From positions 44,931 to 108,930 of the forward strand of contig LNFQ01000056.1 of the NCBI GenBank assembly GCA_001567165.1: DNA of 64,000 bases, in the 5' to 3' direction. The position numbers were made by a program, and so were the translations under genes. Source of the DNA: Bacteroidetes bacterium OLB11. GTDB taxonomy: Bacteria; Bacteroidota; Bacteroidia; Chitinophagales; Chitinophagaceae. Positions 38,737 to 48,451 of the stretch are shown here, piece after piece; position 1 is the stretch's first letter, and every line of letters begins with the position of its first letter. The notes under the pieces are model-generated. The model made no database searches, was not told the DNA's origin, and saw only the letters and a list, made by a program, of their open reading frames with translations.

Positions 38737-39657
38737 ATGAAAATAGTATATTTTGGAACTCCCGAATTTGCAGTTGCCTCTTTAAAAGCGTTGTTGAATC
38801 ATCCTTTTGAAATGGTAGCTGTTGTCACTTCGCCAGATAGACCTGCAGGTAGAGGTATGATGACACAAATGAGTGCTGTAAAGGCTTTTGCTATTGAACA
38901 TCAATTGAAAATTTTACAACCAGCCAATTTAAAAGATATTTCTTTTTTGGATGAACTCAGAGCTTTGAATGCCGATTTGTTTATCGTAGTTGCTTTTAGA
39001 ATGTTGCCTGCTTTGGTATGGGATATGCCACCTCTTGGAACTATCAATTTGCATGCTTCTCTACTACCCCAATATCGAGGTGCTGCTCCTATCAATTGGG
39101 CGATTATCAACGGGGAATCTCAGACGGGTGTGACTACTTTTAAATTGCAACATCAAATTGATACTGGAAATATTTTATTACAAAAAACGATTGATATTTT
39201 ATCGACAGATAATGCCGGAACTTTACATAACAAACTGATGATAGAAGGAGCTCAATTGCTAGTAGAAACTGTCAGTCAGTTGGAAGCAAAAACAATTGTT
39301 GAAAAGACACAAATTCATTTAGATAATTTAAAACTAGCTCCCAAAATATTCACTACCACTTGTGAAATCAATTGGAGTCAAAGTGCAAAACAAATACATC
39401 AACTAGTGAATGGATTAAGTCCTTACCCGGCTGCCTTTACTTTTTTAAATAAGAAAAAATTAAAAATTTTGAAGACATCATATCAAATTGAAACGCATCA
39501 GTTGATGGTTGGAAATATTTTATCAGATAATAAGATCTATCTAAAATTTGCTTGCAACGATGGATTTGTTTTTGTTGAAGAGTTGCAATTGGAAGGTAAA
39601 AAAAGAATGAAAGTGGATGAGTTTTTAAGAGGAAATAAAATCAATCCTTCTGCTTAA
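38737..39657 (+). CDS. fmt: Methionyl-tRNA formyltransferase
   Basis: A 306-residue enzyme that formylates initiator Met-tRNA using 10-formyl-tetrahydrofolate. Motifs: IVYFGTPEFAVASLKALL, VTSPDRPAGRG, the signature HASLLPQYRGAAPINWAIIN with the catalytic His and, earlier, the Asn in GTINLHAS, and TFKLQHQIDTGNILLQ with the catalytic Asp. The C-terminal OB-like domain (about 205-306) includes QIHQLVNGLSPYPAAFTF. Full length, no break. It probably shares a transcript with plsC. Confidence 0.97.
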   Translation: MKIVYFGTPEFAVASLKALLNHPFEMVAVVTSPDRPAGRGMMTQMSAVKAFAIEHQLKILQPANLKDISFLDELRALNADLFIVVAFRMLPALVWDMPPLGTINLHASLLPQYRGAAPINWAIINGESQTGVTTFKLQHQIDTGNILLQKTIDILSTDNAGTLHNKLMIEGAQLLVETVSQLEAKTIVEKTQIHLDNLKLAPKIFTTTCEINWSQSAKQIHQLVNGLSPYPAAFTFLNKKKLKILKTSYQIETHQLMVGNILSDNKIYLKFACNDGFVFVEELQLEGKKRMKVDEFLRGNKINPSA

Positions 39658-39665
39658 AACCAAAA

Positions 39666-40562
39666 TTACCAATTAGTGTCTTTATTCTTTACAATAGTAA
39701 AAACTCTCGAAAGATTGAACCCAAATTGAATCTCACCTTTGCCCCAGCTTTGAGTTGTTTCTCCAATAAAGGCTTTTTCATTCATCGCATTGGTATTGGT
39801 AATATGTAGTTGAAAAAACGTGTCCACCAGTTTCAATATCAAACCCTAATGATAATGGAAACTGGTTGTATCCTGCATTAGAGCCATACAAAATAGGATA
39901 GGTGTCCAAAATGAGTGCAGTTCGATTTGAAATTTTCATTCTACCACCAATGCCCATGGCAATCATATTATTATAATCAGCTGTTGTATTCACTAGGTTT
40001 CGATGAACAAAAGTAGGTGATAGTTGCAATGTGAATGTTTCATCGAATTTTCTTCCAACAATCAATTGATGATAATAGCCTAATCTGTAAGCAAAATAAT
40101 CAAGTGATGGATTTGAAATTTTGGAAGAACTAATGGTCATTCCCGACACCCATAAGATAGATACAGGCATTGGCTTGTACCCTTTGTGTTGATGTGCAAT
40201 TCTATATTTAATATATCCATCATATTCTTTATTGAAAGTGCTTCTGCCATATCCGACGGTGAGGTCTTTAGTAATTCCATAATCAAACCCCATTCGCATA
40301 GATGCTTGATCTAAGCCAAAAAATTACTAAAGCCACTTTTGAATGTTCCAAATCGATGTAAAATTCTAAAGTCTAAAACGCCCTTGCCCAGCATTTCCAT
40401 TGATTGTCCGTTTATTACTCTAGAGGATTTAAATGCGTATCGTGCAAATTCTTTTTCATTTTTTTTGTCGTTCCCAATTAATTGATCTAATTCACTTGAT
40501 TGTGAAAATGTGATTTGTGAAAATGTGCAAATTGATAGAGCGATTAATATTATATTTCTCAT
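39666..40562 (-). CDS. DUF5777-family outer-membrane beta-barrel protein, two compensating indels
   Basis: About 298 residues after correction. The signal peptide is MRNIILIALSICTFSQITFS. The family opening is AFKSSRVINGQSMEMLGKGV then LDFRILHRFGTF. Restoring one base at the 6-base run 40318-40323 gives SGFSNFFGLDQASMRMGFDY, and removing one at 39813-39818 gives GGHVFQLHITNTNAMNEKAF and IGETTQSWGKGEIQFGFNLS before the stop at 39666. Both joins recover motifs typical of DUF5777 proteins. These are predicted barrels of Bacteroidota often found beside YceI and cytochrome-like genes. The ATG overlaps the YceI stop (ATGA), so it is the last gene of a four-gene operon. Confidence 0.78.
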
Positions 40563-41107
40563 TTTATTTTATCTAATGTGCTTTGAATTGATATAGTAAC
40601 ACTTTTTGAAACCTTGTCTGCGACTGCTTTTGGGATAGTAATTTTATAGTCAGATAATAGTACGGTCAGGTCTGTAATGATGGTCATATTAGTACCTTTC
40701 ACTTTAATGATTCCTTCATTTTTAATTTCTTTTGAGACACCATGCATGGTGAGAGTCCCACTGACAATTGCTTTGTAGTCTCCGTTTTTTGAAAAGTCAA
40801 TTTCTTTCAAATTACTGATAGTACCTTTAAAAGTGGAAGTCGGGTATTTTCCGCTTTCCAGATAATTTTCATTAAAATGTTCTTGCATTAGTTGTTTGTC
40901 AAAAACAAAACTTTTAATCGATACAGAAAATTCGACCGCACCTGTCTCCGTGTTGACAAGGCTAGCTACGCTGTTATTTGTGCCTACAATTTTTTCCATA
41001 GGTGCATTAGACGTAAAAACGATTTTTCCAGTTTTGGTTAAGTACCGATCTGCATGAATTGTTGCACTTGTCAAAAGAATGCTGAGTGTTATAAATAATT
41101 TTTTCAT
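40559..41107 (-). CDS. YceI-family exported protein
   Basis: A 182-residue protein with a signal peptide (MKKLFITLSILLTSATIHA). The YceI lipocalin-like barrel shows the family features: KTGKIVFTSNAPMEKIVGTN near the start, VEFSVSIKSFVFDKQLMQEH, the conserved NENYLESGKYPTSTFKG (matching the usual NExxFdskkyPeatF), and GTLTMHGVSKEI. YceI domains bind isoprenoids such as polyprenyl quinone precursors or amphiphilic ligands. Its start follows the OB-fold gene by 3 bases and its stop overlaps the DUF5777 start. Confidence 0.92.
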   Translation of the reverse strand: MKKLFITLSILLTSATIHADRYLTKTGKIVFTSNAPMEKIVGTNNSVASLVNTETGAVEFSVSIKSFVFDKQLMQEHFNENYLESGKYPTSTFKGTISNLKEIDFSKNGDYKAIVSGTLTMHGVSKEIKNEGIIKVKGTNMTIITDLTVLLSDYKITIPKAVADKVSKSVTISIQSTLDKIK

Positions 41108-41110
41108 TTT

Positions 41111-41539
41111 TTAATTTTTTACACAAAAAGTTAAGTTTAATGTATTTCCAAAAATGGAATTTGGATCATAGCTTATTGCACTGACCATTCCTTTGACTTT
41201 GATTATATCGTTTTGTTTAATTTGTTCAAAATCGGATAAATGTCTTTTGTCGATGTCACAAATGACAGATGACACGAGAGAGTCATAGCCAAGCTCAAAT
41301 GTAATAGAACCGGAGTCTTTAGTGATTTTTTTCACTGGACCGTCAAGGCTAATAATCTGGTTTAATAGTTCAGAGGTATCACTATCAATTTTTTTAATTA
41401 TTTGATCAAATTGATAGGATGCATATTCCCTTTTAAATGTTAAGTCATCATTTGATTTTTGAGTGTATCTAAAAATTAAGAGGGCAATGACAATAAAAAG
41501 TCCTATTGCATAAAAAATGAGTTTTGTTTTTGTAATCAT
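41111..41539 (-). CDS. Membrane-anchored OB-fold (tRNA_anti-like) protein
   Basis: A 142-residue protein with one N-terminal membrane helix (LIFYAIGLFIVIALLIFRYT) and a C-terminal extracytoplasmic part. The segment ELLNQIISLDGPVKKITKDS followed by SVICDIDKR and IKQNDIIKVKGMVSAISYD has the beta order of the tRNA_anti-like OB fold found in small exported proteins. These have no known RNA role. It lies 6 bases after the cytochrome-like lipoprotein gene and 3 bases before yceI-like, clearly inside one operon. Confidence 0.68.
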   Translation of the reverse strand: MITKTKLIFYAIGLFIVIALLIFRYTQKSNDDLTFKREYASYQFDQIIKKIDSDTSELLNQIISLDGPVKKITKDSGSITFELGYDSLVSSVICDIDKRHLSDFEQIKQNDIIKVKGMVSAISYDPNSIFGNTLNLTFCVKN

Positions 41540-41545
41540 TGTGAT

Positions 41546-41905
41546 TTAGTTATTTGGAGTCCCTAAATTTTTCCATTCTTGAATTTTTGAGATAAGGCAA
41601 TCTTCTAATTTTGAATTATTTTTCGGCATATTTCCTGTTTTTATTCGCACTAAAATATCATCAATATTATCTTTTGCATCAGTATAAGTTTCAAGAGATA
41701 TGGACCCAATATCAACTCCACCATGACAGCCAGATTGCGAGTTGCAATGTGTGTTAAGGATTGGTACAATATCATTTACATAGCTCAAATTTGATACGTC
41801 ACATTGAGCAATTAATTCTTGTTTGTTTTTGTTGGTGCAAGCAAGAAAAATATTGACAATGATAAATAATGAGAGAATTGATTTTTTATTAACTTGAAGT
41901 TGCAT
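41546..41905 (-). CDS. Lipoprotein with a cytochrome c-like haem motif
   Basis: A 119-residue protein. The start MQLQVNKKSILSLFIIVNIF then LACTNKN gives a lipobox-like FLAC. The mature part has VNDIVPILNTHC followed by NSQSGCHGG. Many Bacteroidota proteins in this position carry a C-x4-CH haem site (for example CxxSGCH); here the spacing is C-x5-CH, still compatible with the expanded c-type sites but not proven to bind haem. A Met in NMPKNNS could be the distal ligand, as in small monohaem c domains. It is the first gene of the operon that ends with DUF5777. Confidence 0.66.
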   Translation of the reverse strand: MQLQVNKKSILSLFIIVNIFLACTNKNKQELIAQCDVSNLSYVNDIVPILNTHCNSQSGCHGGVDIGSISLETYTDAKDNIDDILVRIKTGNMPKNNSKLEDCLISKIQEWKNLGTPNN

Positions 41906-41972
41906 ATTTTTAATTTTATTTAAAGTTGATTCTTTACTCTATTTATTTTTGTAATAAAGAAAATTTGTATTC

Positions 41973-44790
41973 TTATCGCAATAAAGTAAAGTCACCTTTA
42001 TAAGTTTTGATTGATTTATCTCTCAATCTAACTCTTACAAAATATTGATAAGTCCCGATTTCGGCATCTATATTGTTATATTTCCCATTCCAACCTTTTT
42101 TGATTTCATTGGATGTAAATACTAATTTTCCCCATCTATCATAAATTTCCATTTTTACACCTAACACATCTTTGCCAACTTTAATTTTAAATTCGTCATT
42201 ATTGCCATCACCGTTTGGAGTAAAGGCATTAGGAATAAATACAGTTTCTTTTACATCAGTCAAATTAGGAATTGGAGGAACAGGAGGAGGGGGAGGAGGT
42301 GGTGGTGGTGGTGGGTTATAATTAAATTCTGCTACGATAGTTTCGAGGGTATCATAATTTAAAGGAAACACTTTTTGTATTGGTATTCGGTGTAAATATT
42401 GTTGTTTGATTATTTTTTTGCCATTGCACAAAATCATAATCAACCACAGGTAATGCGTCCAGATAGTATGTATGATTTCTGTCTAGTTTTATTGTTGTTG
42501 GATAACTAGGAATGATGTTTCCATTTAATGAGATGCTACCACTTCCGACTGGGGTAACATTAAAAGTGACATTAATAGAATCAGGATTGAAGTATCTAAA
42601 CACAGCTACTACCGAGTCCTCTTTTTTGAAATTAAATTGCACTTGGTCGCTTGTCATATTAGGAGTCATTCCATTTAAAGGTTCAAATTTTTCCCAGTGA
42701 TCAAAGATATAATATGGATTTGTTGAAGTAGCTTTTAATGTATAAATGCTATCAGCTTGAAGTATATTACTCCAAACATAAGGACCTTTAATGCTACCAT
42801 TTATTGCAATATTTCCGACTCCAGTAGGTGAAACGTTTAGTTTTAATAATTGAGGATTTAGTTCAAGACAACTATCTAATTTTGTTCCAATAACAGCACA
42901 ACGGTTTACTAAAAATGTGCGAGCTTGAGTGCAATTTGCTTGCCAAGCAGCTAATGTTCCACCCCATCGAATAGCTTGACGACTCATTTCGGGAGTAATG
43001 ATGTTCACAACTGAATCCCAGTGAGCAAGAATGTTTTGGCAATTCAAAGGACCATTGAGCATCATTATCCAATTGTCTTTGTACGTTTGCAAAAATTCAG
43101 GACTATTCATTAATTTTGTAAGCATATCGGTATGCTTAATGTTTTGATTATTTTGAAAAAGATTCGTCGGTTCGCATGGATCAGCTTGATATCCTGTAGT
43201 TTGTATTCCTGTATAGTTAGGATTGTTTAATCCTAGAATGGCATCCATGTCCCAAAGAACATATCTCCATTTGATAGGAGTATTATTGCCTCTGGCTCTC
43301 CACCACATTGTGTTCCAATTTAACCAGTCGTGATTGACTAAGTAGGTGTTTAGGATAAAATATTGACAAAAACTATTGATGTTTAGAAACTGTTTGACAT
43401 GGTCATAATTTGATTGAACTGCCATATTGTTTGTCATAATGAAATTATATAGATTTACCCAACCGGTATCACTACCTAGCCGAACGTTTAGCCCTCCCCA
43501 ATAAGAAAGGTGATCAACTTCTCTTTTTTTCTTACCATAATAATATTTTATAAAATCACCATCAACTCTTTCACGCAAATCATACAATCCCCAATATTGC
43601 CCATTGATGAATAACAACACTGGTCTCCATCTTCTAAAATCCATATCTAATCCATAATGTTCAGCAAGAGTTTGAGCAAATGCATCTCTGATGTGTGTAC
43701 TATTATTAGGTCCTCCGGTATAATTATCAGATCCACCTGCTTTTAACATTATACGGTCAAAGGTGTCTCTTAAACTTGTTTGGAAAAGTTGATTGAAAAA
43801 AGACGCTTTGTCTCCGCTCTCGTCTAATGCTTCAAAGTCAATTCCTTTTTGTGGATATGCCCATGAATCATTTCCGTGTTTGCTAGCTCGACCTCCTTCC
43901 AATTCAAAAATTTGAGTTCCATTTGGAGTGAAATACTCAAATGAACTAAAAGTGGGAGTGGTATTGTTGAATAAACTGCCTGCACCTGTATATTTACCAG
44001 CTACTGAAACGACATTAAATGAGGAGTTTTCGTTAATAAAATAGGTATTAGTTTCTATTTGACTAGGTAGAATAGTAGGAATGCTACTAAAGCCAACAGC
44101 TCTAATTACAGTTGTTGCATTGACACTAATAGGTGCTGCAAAAATAGGAGAGGCAACTGTAGGAGCACTTCCATCAATTGTGTATCGAATGGTTACATTA
44201 GGGTCAGGATTTGAAATAGATACGGATTGATTCCCAACATAAAATCCAGCTGGCATATTGAATACACATTTCGGAGCATATCCTAAATAGCTTGTTTGAG
44301 CATTATTGCTTGTATTGGGGGTTGGAGTAGAAAAGAAACCCCAGGTTGCGGCTCCATCTGTAGTGCGACCATAGGAATGATTACGTTGTGTGATTCTGGT
44401 TTTCATAGAATCTATTACGTTCCCACTAGCGTCTGAAATAATTACCCAATCTCCAAGAGTTTGTTTTAGTTTAAAATCAGGGTGAATTTGTCCTGTGGGA
44501 TGCACTAGTCCTCTACCACTATAAAAAACCATTCGCCTTTCACCGGCATTGATTGGTGTAGCATTCGGGATTTGCCATTTCGTTAAATTAGCAGGGTCAT
44601 CTGAAATATAATATCCAGTAATATTAAGAGGAGTTGCACCTGTGTTTAATAATTCTAACCAATCGTGACGTTGGTTATATGCATCTTGAATTCCAGAAAT
44701 ATTGGAACATGAATATTCATTGATTATTAATTGTGCATTTGATAGAAAATTAAAAAACAAAAATGAGAATAATAGTAATAATTTCTTCAT
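41973..44790 (-). CDS. Secreted CotH-type protein with lamin-tail domain and T9SS type B sorting domain, one frameshift
   Basis: About 939 residues. After the signal peptide (MKKLLLLFSFLFFNFLSNAQ) come a lamin-tail-like domain (about 20-140, LIINEYSCSNI...DWLELLN), a chitobiase-like C-terminal domain (about 165-245), and a CotH kinase domain (about 290-620) with LKAGGSDNYTG, FINGQYWGLYDLRERVDGDF and the metal-site VLWDMDAILG. Bacterial-repeat-like domains follow. One extra base in the T5 run 42372-42376 breaks the frame; corrected, NTNTKVFPLNYDTLETIVAE leads to an 11-proline tract and the type B sorting domain (FIPNAFTPNGDGNNDEF...IYDRWGKLVF). CotH enzymes phosphorylate Ser/Thr in surface proteins; the target here is unknown. 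Confidence 0.83.
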
Positions 44791-44935
44791 ATATTATGAG
44801 TTATAGAACAATTTAAGGTAATATTTTATAGCAATAAAGTTAGTATTAATTATATTAAAATATTGACAATTTACCACATAATTTTTTAAAAATGCGATAA
44901 TTAATTGTAATTTGCATGAAAATATTTTAATTTTT

Positions 44936-46543
44936 ATGAAGAAAATTTTATCACTTTTTATTCTGTTGAATATAGGAAATTCGCTCCTCGCTCAATTCAC
45001 AACCAACTTACCTGTTGTAATTATAACAACATCGGGTGCAATTGGAAATACCCAAATTCAGGGTACAATGAGCATCATTGATAATGCTAGTGGTATAAAC
45101 AATTATCCAAACGATCCTTCTACCTTTTCGGGAATGATAGGAATTAAATTAAGAGGAGGAGCAGCTTATGCAAAACAATCTTACACTGTGGAAACTTGGA
45201 TTCAACCCGGTGTTAGTTTAGATACTTCACTGCTTGGCATGCCTAGTGATAATGATTGGGTGCTTTTAGGACACTATCCTGACCGAAGTTTATTAAGAGA
45301 AAATTTAGCTTACATTCTTCATAGCAATATGGGTCGATATGCTCCAAGAATGAAATTTGTAGAATTGGTTGTGAATAATCAATATGCAGGTATCTATAAT
45401 TTTGGTGAAACTATCAAAAGGAACTCAGGAAGACTAGGGTTATCTAAATTGACAGTCAACGACAATTACGGTTATAATTTAACAGGAGGGTATATTTGGG
45501 AAATCAACACTGGTAATAATCCCGATTGGGCTAGTGCCTATGCTCCACCTTTTGCTGTTGCTGGTCAAACCATTGGATTTGATTACGTTTATCCAAAATC
45601 AAGCGACATTATTCCGGTACAAGAAGCATATATCAAATCTTATGTAGATAGTTTTGAAAATGCAATGAATGCAGCTAACTATCAAGATACTTTACTAGGT
45701 TGGCGCAAACATGGAGCTGTCAACTCTTTTATAGATTTTATTTTAATTCAAGAAGTAAGTAAAAATTATTATGCTTATCGAAAAAACAATTATTACTATA
45801 AAGACAAAGGAACTAAAATGAGACCTGGTCCACTTTGGGGATTTGATATTTCCTTTTACAATACAAACAGTTGCAATAGCAGTTTAGATACTGGATGGGC
45901 CTATAACCTAGGTGGTGCTTGTCCGAATGAATCAAGTCTAGCTCCATTTTGGTGGAGAAAATTAACGACTGATAATTTATTCATGTCAGATTTGAAATGT
46001 CGATATCAAAACTTTAGAGAACCTGATCAAACACTGGACACTACTAAAATATTTTTTTATATCGACTCAATGAGTTCCTATTTAAATCAAAATGGAGCAA
46101 TCACTCGAAATTTCACACAATGGCCTATTTGGAACACGCCAATTGTGAACGAACCAACTCCAATGGCTCCTGATTATGCAACTGAAATTTCTAATTTAAA
46201 ACAGTATATCCGTAAAAGATTAATTTGGCTCGATAATCAATGGCAAAGACCTGCATCTTGCTTCCCTACTGGATTGCAAAATCAAAGTCTTGAAAATGAT
46301 ATCACGATTTATCCAATTCCAACTAATGGACTTTTGAATGTGCAATTCAATAATAATCATTCGTACGCAACCCAAATCCTTCTTTATGATATGCAAGGAA
46401 AATGTTTGTATCAAGCTATAAATAAAGAACAAATTCATTCAATTGATGTTTCACATTTTGCAAAAGGAGTTTATTTTATTCAAGTAAAATCAAATGAAAA
46501 TTCACTAGTGAAAAAGTCATTATTGATTAAAATTAAAAAATAA
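44936..46543 (+). CDS. Secreted CotH-type protein with T9SS type A sorting domain
   Basis: About 535 residues from ATG 44936, chosen because MKKILSLFILLNIGNSLLAQ is a clean signal peptide; the in-frame ATG or TTG further up adds a charged leader. The CotH domain covers about 30-440: GMIGIKLRGGAAYAKQSY, DWVLLGHYPDRSLLRENLAY, FVELVVNNQYAGIYNFGETI and the metal-site PLWGFDISFYN. The C-terminus (about 460-535) is a type A sorting domain, IYPIPTNGLLNVQFN through KGVYFIQVKS. It is divergent from the larger CotH gene, with 145 bases between the starts. A near-match to the -7 box, TAATTTG, lies at 44908-44914. Confidence 0.85.
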   Translation: MKKILSLFILLNIGNSLLAQFTTNLPVVIITTSGAIGNTQIQGTMSIIDNASGINNYPNDPSTFSGMIGIKLRGGAAYAKQSYTVETWIQPGVSLDTSLLGMPSDNDWVLLGHYPDRSLLRENLAYILHSNMGRYAPRMKFVELVVNNQYAGIYNFGETIKRNSGRLGLSKLTVNDNYGYNLTGGYIWEINTGNNPDWASAYAPPFAVAGQTIGFDYVYPKSSDIIPVQEAYIKSYVDSFENAMNAANYQDTLLGWRKHGAVNSFIDFILIQEVSKNYYAYRKNNYYYKDKGTKMRPGPLWGFDISFYNTNSCNSSLDTGWAYNLGGACPNESSLAPFWWRKLTTDNLFMSDLKCRYQNFREPDQTLDTTKIFFYIDSMSSYLNQNGAITRNFTQWPIWNTPIVNEPTPMAPDYATEISNLKQYIRKRLIWLDNQWQRPASCFPTGLQNQSLENDITIYPIPTNGLLNVQFNNNHSYATQILLYDMQGKCLYQAINKEQIHSIDVSHFAKGVYFIQVKSNENSLVKKSLLIKIKK

Positions 46544-46544
46544 A

Positions 46545-47392
46545 TTGATTAAAATCACATCATATCAGGTGTCCATTCTAAACCGATATTATGTGATTTT
46601 TTTTATAAAGAAAATCAAACGAAAAAGCCTACTATTATATACGTTCACGGATTTAATGGATTTAAAGATTGGGGTAATTTAGACTTAATTGCTCAAGCTT
46701 TTTCTGAAAATAATTATGTGTTTATAAAAATGAATTTATCTCATAATGGAACTAACATTACACACCCTGAAGATTTTGTAGATTTAGAAGCGTATAGCCA
46801 AAATAATTATTCTAAAGAAATAGATGATGTCAAAACGGTCATTACATATCTGCATGATGAATCTCTTCCATTCAAAAATGAAATTGACTTAGATAAAATC
46901 ATTCTTTTAGGCCATAGTCGTGGTGGAGGAATTGCAATTCTTACAGCCGCAGAAGATGATAGAGTAAAAGGTTTGCTCACTTGGGCATCAGTGTCTGAAT
47001 GTAAAACACCTTGGGGCAAGTGGAGTGAAACGAGAATTAGCAAATGGAGAGAAACAGGAATTGAATATATTGAAAATAAAAGAACGAAACAATTGCTACC
47101 ATTGCATTTTCAGCTATATGAAGATTATCAAAAAAATGAAAAACGATTCAATATAGAAGGGGCAATCAAGCGATTGAATATACCGATTCTGATGGCTCAT
47201 GGTTTGAATGATGAAGCCGTTTTTTTTGATGAATTTTTAAAATTTCAAAAATGGAAACCACAAGCTACATTTATTCAAGTAGAATCAAATCACACATTCG
47301 GTCGAGTGCATCCCAATCATCAAAATGAAATTCCAGAGCCTTGTCGGTATGTCATTCAAAAGAGTATTCAATTCTTAAATCAATGTTTCTAA
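46545..47392 (+). CDS. Alpha/beta hydrolase, start uncertain, one likely frameshift
   Basis: The frame ending at 47392 is open from 46553 but has no ATG until 46718. The stretch before 46718 is clearly coding: GVHSKPILCDFFYKENQTKK then PTIIYVHGFNGFKDWGN, with the HGF oxyanion motif. A TTG at 46545, just after the CotH stop, gives LIKITSYQ and joins the frame if one G is restored at 46568-46569. The nucleophile is Ser in LGHSRGGG, the acid is probably Asp in AHGLNDEAV, and the His is in SNHTFG. Merged length is about 283 residues. It is a cytoplasmic hydrolase of the dienelactone hydrolase-like group; substrate unknown. Confidence 0.75.
46551..46604 (+). terminator. Possible terminator of the CotH gene, inside the hydrolase start
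   Basis: Perfect 10-bp arms AAAATCACAT (46551-46560) and ATGTGATTTT (46591-46600), 30-base loop, T run to 46604. It overlaps what looks like coding sequence for the hydrolase, so it may instead be a coincidence or a control element. Confidence 0.3.
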
Positions 47393-47412
47393 ATTAAAGT
47401 CAACAAGGCAAT

Positions 47413-48438
47413 TTATTCAACAGTCCAAGTTTGTAAACCATATTTTGTAAATGAATAATCTCTTATTTTTCCATTGCATTTTTGTATTGCCTCAATCACT
47501 TGATAGCGTGTGTTAGAAGGACAATAAAATATCATAAAACCGCCACCACCTGCACCGCTGATTTTGCCTCCGGTTGCACCAGCTTCAATAGCTACATGAT
47601 AAAGATTATCAAGCATCTCATTGCTGATATTTTTTGCCATTTGTTTTTTTTGTTGAAAGCCAAAATTTAGAATTTCGCCAATCTCATTCAATTTACCTTT
47701 AAGCAGAGCCACTTTCATTTGGACGGCTTGCTCTTTCAATTTGTGCATGGCTACAATTGATTTTTCATTTTTTTGTTGAACATTTTTTTGTTGTTCGTCA
47801 ATGATTTTAGCACTTTCACGACTTGTTTCGGTATAAAACAATATCAAATTATTTTCAAGTTCATGCAAGTGTTGATTTCTTACACGTAAAGGATTTACGA
47901 TTACTTTATCATCTTCATAAAACTCCATAAAATTCACACCACCAAAAGTTGCAGCATATTGATCTTGTTTTCCTCCTGATAATTTTAAATCATTTCGCTC
48001 TATTTCATAAGCATAATGAGCAATGTCATAATCACCAAATGGCAGTTTGAGCATCTCTACAAAAGCACCTAAAATTGCAACGACTAAAGTGGAAGAAGTG
48101 CCTAAGCCAGAGCCGGCAGGAGCATCAACATAAGTTGAAATTTTCATACCTTTTGGGGTGAAGGGGAAGTCTTTTTGAATGCGATTGTAAACACCTTTTG
48201 CTAAGTCAAGAGTGCCATCAATTGGCAAAGAGTTAGCTATTTCAAACCGTTGAATCTCACTACGGTCAAAGGCTTCAATGATAATTTCATTACTTTCAAT
48301 CATTTCAATATTTGCATGAGCAAATAATGAAATTGTCATATTTAAAATTGCTCCACCATAAAGATCGCAGTATGGACTGACATCAGTGCCACCACCAGCC
48401 AACCCAATTCTTAATGGAGCTTTGCTTCTGTATATCAT
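47413..48438 (-). CDS. GHMP sugar kinase (heptose 7-phosphate kinase-like)
   Basis: A 341-residue GHMP kinase. Motif 1 is APLRIGLAGGGTDVSPYCDL, motif 2 (ATP loop) is DAPAGSGLGTSSTLVVAILG, and motif 3 is GKISGAGGGGFMIFYCP. The wording GGGTDVSPY with SGGKQDQYAATFGG places it with HddA, the D-glycero-alpha-D-manno-heptose 7-phosphate 1-kinase, which makes GDP-heptose precursors for surface glycans; fucokinase-like enzymes share these motifs. No gmhA or hddC gene is next to it, so the exact sugar is uncertain. It follows a glycosyltransferase gene by 13 bases. Confidence 0.85.
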   Translation of the reverse strand: MIYRSKAPLRIGLAGGGTDVSPYCDLYGGAILNMTISLFAHANIEMIESNEIIIEAFDRSEIQRFEIANSLPIDGTLDLAKGVYNRIQKDFPFTPKGMKISTYVDAPAGSGLGTSSTLVVAILGAFVEMLKLPFGDYDIAHYAYEIERNDLKLSGGKQDQYAATFGGVNFMEFYEDDKVIVNPLRVRNQHLHELENNLILFYTETSRESAKIIDEQQKNVQQKNEKSIVAMHKLKEQAVQMKVALLKGKLNEIGEILNFGFQQKKQMAKNISNEMLDNLYHVAIEAGATGGKISGAGGGGFMIFYCPSNTRYQVIEAIQKCNGKIRDYSFTKYGLQTWTVE

Positions 48439-48451
48439 CTTTCTTAATCGT

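Noticed and set aside
42286..42320. GGT/GGA-rich tract as a regulatory microsatellite
   Set aside because: It is the coding sequence of the 11-proline linker before the type B sorting domain; length variation is possible but there is no evidence of it here.
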